Shown here piece after piece: positions 59,466-64,000 of a stretch of DNA of 64,000 nucleotides. Position 1 is the stretch's first letter; each line of letters begins with the position of its first letter. Origin of the DNA: Nymphaea colorata (Eukaryota > Streptophyta > Magnoliopsida > Nymphaeales > Nymphaeaceae). A program made the position numbers and the translations under genes. The notes below the pieces were generated by a model, which saw only the letters and a program-made list of their open reading frames with translations, did no database searches and had not been told where the DNA came from. The stretch is from positions 1-64,000 of the forward strand of contig NW_022204755.1 of the NCBI RefSeq assembly GCF_008831285.2. The letters run 5' to 3'.

Positions 59466-59795
59466 GCTACTATTGAAAGGGTTCCATGTCATCCACTGCT
59501 TAACACATTTGTTGTTTTCTAAAGGCTCCATTGATCAGAGCTGTCACCGGCAAAACGACATTTATTTCATTGTGGGAGGCTCAGCAGAAATCAGAGTACT
59601 GTTATTCATCTCTGTGATCGATTTGGGGGAAAGCCCCAATTTCTGGAGAAGGAGAATCATGAACGCCACTGTAGCTGGAGCACATTTCTTCGTGGAGGTC
59701 CGTTGGGGCTGATTTTTGGGGTGCCCTTTCCCTTCATCTTGTTGACCATCGGTTCAAATTTCACGGCAAACGGCTGCCTGGGTGATTTTCTACGA
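59466..59795. other. Unassigned sequence after the copia PBS
   Basis: The 111-codon frame 59377-59712 overlaps the PBS and has no known domain. Confidence 0.3.
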
Positions 59796-60830
59796 TGTTC
59801 ACATCCCCAAAATTTTTGGTATTTTGAGTACCCCAAAAAATGAGATCTTATTTTGAAATGAGAGAGAAAGGGACTCGCCCGTCGGCATGAGGATCAACCA
59901 TTCCCAGCGCTTTTACCGGGGATAATCAATGCAAGGGCTATGTGTATTTCAAAGCACTTCATTTTAGCTTAAACATCTTTTTCATTCTATATGTGGTGTA
60001 GTGTTTGAGAAAAATGTTGAAAGTTTGATGTTTCAGACTTTTGAAGAGATTCTTGAAAAATCACTTGAGAGTGGAGAACATTTTTATTTGAGAAAATCTT
60101 TACAAATGTTTTTTGAAATCATTTGAAGATCGTTTTTTGAAATCATTTTGGTATTCTCTTAAGATTTATGTAGGTTTGAGATTTTGCTCTAATTCGGTTA
60201 CCACCTAGTTAAGATTCATCTCCTCTTGGTGGTGCCTTTGATCACAAGTGCTGTTGAGTGAGTGTAATGCATGAATGCATTGATCCTATATGATTAAAGC
60301 ATTCCAACCACAACATTCATCTAAAAACATGCCTACCACAATATACATCTAAGATTTTTGTTTTTATAGTTAATATAAATGTTTATGAAGAAAGAAAAGT
60401 TTTGAAAATGGATTGGGATTGTAGACCATCAAGCATTAATCCAATATTGGGTTATTACTTTAGTTTTGGTATTGGTGAAGTCAGTAAATGAAAATGATCT
60501 TAAACCATGGGAGAAAAATAGATGGAGAAGATGAAATGCTTCCATAGGAAGAAAGAGAGATAGAGAAAGATATTTCAATGATCTTTAATGGAAGATTTCA
60601 AAAGAAGGACAAGATGCATATCTCTATATGTATGCATATACGTGTATAAGATTTTGACAATGAGGTCTTAATTTAAGTAGAAAAAGAAAATAGGCTTTTA
60701 AAAGAAAGAGAGGAAGATAGAAAAGATGCACATACATGTGTAAATACTAGCACATATACACATATACAAAAGTTGGTAAAAATGACATTGATTTGAATAG
60801 AAGGAGAGATTTTAAAGGAAAAAAATAGAT

Positions 60831-60836
60831 AAATTT

Positions 60837-60870
<34 letters not shown>

Positions 60871-60877
60871 AAATTTG
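60831..60877. repeat. Palindromic (TA)n microsatellite
   Basis: AAATTTCTTA, a TA run, then TAAGAAATTT: a perfect palindrome that can form a hairpin or cruciform. Confidence 0.9.
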
Positions 60878-61529
60878 TAGATGAAGGCATTCGACTTGAA
60901 AAGAGAAATAAAAGATTCTATAGAGAGAAAATAAGACATTATATATATATATGATTCATATAAGTACTAAAATAAAATATAGAAGCATAGAGAGAGGAAA
61001 ATGAAAGGAATCATCATGTGGGCATATATGTATATAACATGTATATACATGTGTGTCTTCATGAGATAGAAATCAAGAAATGAAAAATAATGACTGACTT
61101 CAAATTTGAAGTAGGCCGGAGGGAAGCTTGGACTCTGCAAGAGCCTAAGCTAGTTTCCAAAGCCAAATCGAAAAAGGTTCCTTTGAAAATATTTTGGAAA
61201 ACAAGATTTCAAATATTTTTATATATGAACATATAAACATAATCATTTCGTTAGTTACAAGGAAATATGTTTCTTTCACCATTGGGTATGGAAGAAACTC
61301 AAACCACATGATAAGTTGCTCATTACAATTCCTAATGGGATGATTAAAAGGAAACTAACGCAAAATGACATGCAAATACATATTAACATCTATATATTCG
61401 TGAGGGTTTTTCCGGGTTGGACAAGTCCCAACCTCAAAAATTAACATGGAATGAAGAGTCCCAAACCATACTCTCATTCTCACCGTGTATTCACATATAA
61501 ATGGAAAATCAAATAACTATGCATGGATA

Positions 61530-62055
61530 ATATCAAAGCAATACTTAAGAAAGGAGAAAGAGCATCATTCAACCACAACGTGAATTATTATCTCATCCTC
61601 TAATGTTCAAAGGTGCACTCGAGCATAGCTTTTGACTCTAAAATAGAGGTTGATAGGTATCTCATATGGCCATGGGGAGATGAGGAAGAGAAAAAATAGG
61701 AGAAGCAAAGCAAGACTATATTTAGGAAATGAAATAACATGTTTCAAGCATAAAATGAAAAATCATATCATCTTCTCATGCTCCCGGTGCACTCAAGAGT
61801 AGCTTCTTGACTCTAAAATAGAGACTTGAAGGATATCTTATATGGCCACGGGGAGATGAAGAAAAGAGAAATTAAGGAAATAACAACAAGGCTACATTGA
61901 AGAAAAGAAAGAATGATTCAATCATGAAGTGGAATATTACTTCACTTTCTCATGCTGCCGGTGCACTCAAGAATAGCTTTTTAACTCCAAAATGAAGATT
62001 TCAAAGCAATCTTGTATGGTCATGGGGAGATGAAGAAGGGAAGAAACAAGGAAAT
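61530..62055 (+). repeat. Three tandem copies of a 174-bp unit inside the Tat-type LTR
   Basis: GGTGCACTC begins at about 61612, 61787 and 61960. Each is followed by AGCTTNTNACTC and a GGGGAGATGA motif. Copies are diverged, so the expansion is not recent. Confidence 0.85.
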
Positions 62056-62382
62056 GAAATGAGAGAGATGATGACTACATACCTCTAATGAGAATGACTT
62101 TTAGAAAAATGTGCTTGGATGATCCTAAATCCTCTTTGAGTGAAGCTCCAAGATGATGCCTCTAAGAGAGTTGTAGCTTGATAAAGTTTGCTCCAAGTTG
62201 GAGAAAAAAGAAAAATGGAAAGAGGAAGAAAGCTAAGGGAAAAACTCTAAGTCTTCAAAGGACAATATACTAGAGTTTCTCCAAGGGCTAGCTCATGCTC
62301 AAGAGGAGGGATTGTAGGGGTATTTATAGAGAGTTTTGGAGACAAAACTCAAAATTTGTTTTTTTTTAATTTCAGAATATTT

Positions 62383-64000
62383 TCATCCGAATTTCACATA
62401 ATTTTGAATTATTTTCATTTTTTTTAAAGGAAATAGGTCTTGACTAAGTGGGATTTGCCAAGTTTGTTTCTCAAATAAAGGAATGTGTCTTCCCAATGGC
62501 TTCATGAAGATATCAGCGATCTGATCTTTTGAAGGAACATATTGGGTTTCAAGGAGCTTGGCAGCCACTCTTTCTCGAACATAATGATAGTCCAATTCAA
62601 TATGTTTGGACCGACTATGTTGTACCAAATTTATGGTCATGTGTAAGGCTGATAGATTATCGCAAAATAAAATAGGTGTTTTGTGTATACTACTCCAATA
62701 TCTCTCAGTATGTAGTTGATCCAGGTCATTTCAGCAGCTGCTGCAGCTAGTGCATGGTACTCTGGCTCTGAACTTGATTGTGCGACGATGGGCTGCTTTT
62801 TAGCAGACCAAGGGATGTAATTAGGCCTGAGGTATATGCTATAGCTTGTTACTGAACGTCGAGTGATTGGACATCCTGCCCAATGAGCTCTGAGTCCCCT
62901 TAGAAGCATAGACTCTGTAGGTTTATTCTTAAACCATGATTGATAGTGGCCTTTACATACCTGTGGATTTTCTTGACCAGCTGGAAATAAAATTGCAATG
63001 GTGACTGCATAAACTGAGACACAAAATTAACACTATAAACCAAATCCGGATGTTTGAATGTTAAGTATTGTAAGCTACCAACCAAGCTCCTGAAAAGGGT
63101 AGCATCTTGAAAATGTGATGTGTGTTGATTACAGTAGGGAGATTCTACCATGGGAGTGTTGCTTGGCTTGCAATCTATCATGTTAGCACACTGGAGGATC
63201 TCCTTGGCATATCTTGTATGGTTGAGAAAGATGCTTGTTTCATTATGTTGTACCTGTATACCATGAATATAATAGATGCTTCCTAAATCTTTCATAGCAA
63301 AGTCAGGCTAATGTCTCAAATAAATTTCTTCAATTTGTTAGGCCTGTCGCTTATGATATCATCAGAGACCATATAAGTCGTGCATAGACCTGTAGTTTTA
63401 TTCTAAACATGATGATAGTGCCTTACATACCTGTGATTTTTTGACCAGCTGGAAATAAAATTGCAATGGTGACTGCATAAATAGACAAATTAACACTATA
63501 ACCAAATCCGGATGTTTGAATGTTAAGTATTGTAAGCTACCAACCAAGCTCCTGAAAAGGTAGCATCCTGAAAATGTGATGTGTGTTGATTACAGTAGGG
63601 AGATTCTACCATGGAGTGTTGCTAGGCTTGCAATCTATCATGTTAGCACACTGGAGGATCTCCTTGGCATATCTTGTATGGTTGAGAAAGATGCATGTTT
63701 CATTATGTTGTACCTGTATACATGAATATAATAGATGCTTCCTAAATCTTTCATAGCAAAGGTCAGGCTAATGTCTCAAATAAATTTCTTCAATTTGTTA
63801 GGCCTGTCACCGGTTATGAGTATATCAATGACATACAAGAGCAACCATATAACTCCATGGTCGCCTTTGTGTAAGAACAAAGAGGAATCTGTTGGACTAC
63901 AGAAGAATCCATAGTTCAATAGGAAATCACTGAATTTATTAAACCACATCCTAGCAGATTGATGTAGTCCATATATGGCTTTTCTGGGTCCTTGAATCCT
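62383..64000 (-). pseudogene. Ty1-copia element E: RT C-terminal half and RNase H (runs off the window)
   Basis: Minus strand. From the right edge: RT with AIYGLHQSARMWFNKF at about 63960, the catalytic block read as LLYVIDILITG (about 63810-63840), then MKDLGSIYYIHGIQVQ at about 63295. RNase H follows (SVTSYSIYLRPNYIPWSAKK, then EPEYHALAAAAAEM) and the C-terminus (VRERVAAKLLETQYVPSKDQ, DIFMKPLG) to a stop at 62383. The normal YVDD is changed to YVID, which would abolish RT activity if real. Frameshifts lie at about 62900 and 62640. 63340-63800 repeats 62900-63340 with many single-base losses, so the coding order is scrambled there. N-terminal gag, protease and integrase are outside the window. 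Confidence 0.85.
63386..63813 (-). repeat. Near-tandem duplicate of 62925-63340 in copia element E
   Basis: Offset about 461 bp. The duplicate has numerous single-base losses concentrated at 63386-63500, and the connecting 63340-63385 reads like a corrupted version of 63800-63860. This looks more like an assembly overlap than a biological duplication. Confidence 0.75.

Larger units (their letters stand above)
59796..62370 (-). repeat. Diverged Tat-type LTR fragment (R-U5 and core promoter)
   Basis: It starts TGTTCACATCCCC and has GAGAAAGGGACTCGCCCGTC, the counterpart of GAGAAAGGGATCCGCTCGTC at the same distance in the Tat LTR. It also has a minus-strand TATA-like CTATAAATA at about 62320-62330, 2.5 kb from the end (2.4 kb in the first element). 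The U3 part is missing; copia sequence begins at about 62383. Orientation is the same as the first Tat element. Confidence 0.7.

Overview
The window is repeat-rich nuclear DNA from a seed plant. The evidence is a Tat/Ogre-type Ty3-gypsy element with dual RNase H, several Ty1-copia fragments, plant LINE fragments with DUF4283-like and zf-RVT-like parts, hAT and CACTA-type miniature elements, a long AT-rich satellite, and a decayed ClpP/ClpR-like gene fragment. I see no convincing intact host gene, no tRNA or rRNA gene and no CRISPR. The species cannot be named from the sequence.

Layout. 1-16879: one nearly complete Tat-lineage LTR retrotransposon on the minus strand (3' LTR on the left, 5' LTR at 13088-16879). 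In transcription order it carries a primer-binding site, a plant-mobile-domain ORF, gag-protease with a C-terminal G-patch-like segment, pol (RT, two RNase H domains, integrase) and a polypurine tract. 16880-29170: a 12.3-kb satellite of about 115-bp monomers in higher-order units of about 2.0-3.15 kb, five of which end in an inverted monomer block. The retrotransposon sits in this array. 29175-36000: blocks of a mosaic dispersed repeat, then three broken copia elements pushed together. 36000-49300: low-copy or decayed DNA with a ClpP/ClpR-like relic, a LINE 3' end, a copia LTR with PBS, and three miniature DNA transposons. 49450-58900: further copies of the mosaic blocks in permuted orders and orientations, around a second decayed LINE. 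58900-64000: copia LTR/PBS remnants, a diverged Tat LTR fragment and a minus-strand copia RT/RNase H region running off the window.

The most interesting items are the satellite's inverted higher-order modules, the young Tat element carrying a plant-mobile-domain ORF inserted in that satellite, and the permuted mosaic repeat. Some of the window looks like imperfect consensus sequence. The two Tat LTRs differ mainly by single-base losses in short homopolymers, all four pol frameshifts can be explained by such losses, and a 0.46-kb duplication near the right end has a degraded junction. Frameshifts in those patches should not be read as biological decay without checking.
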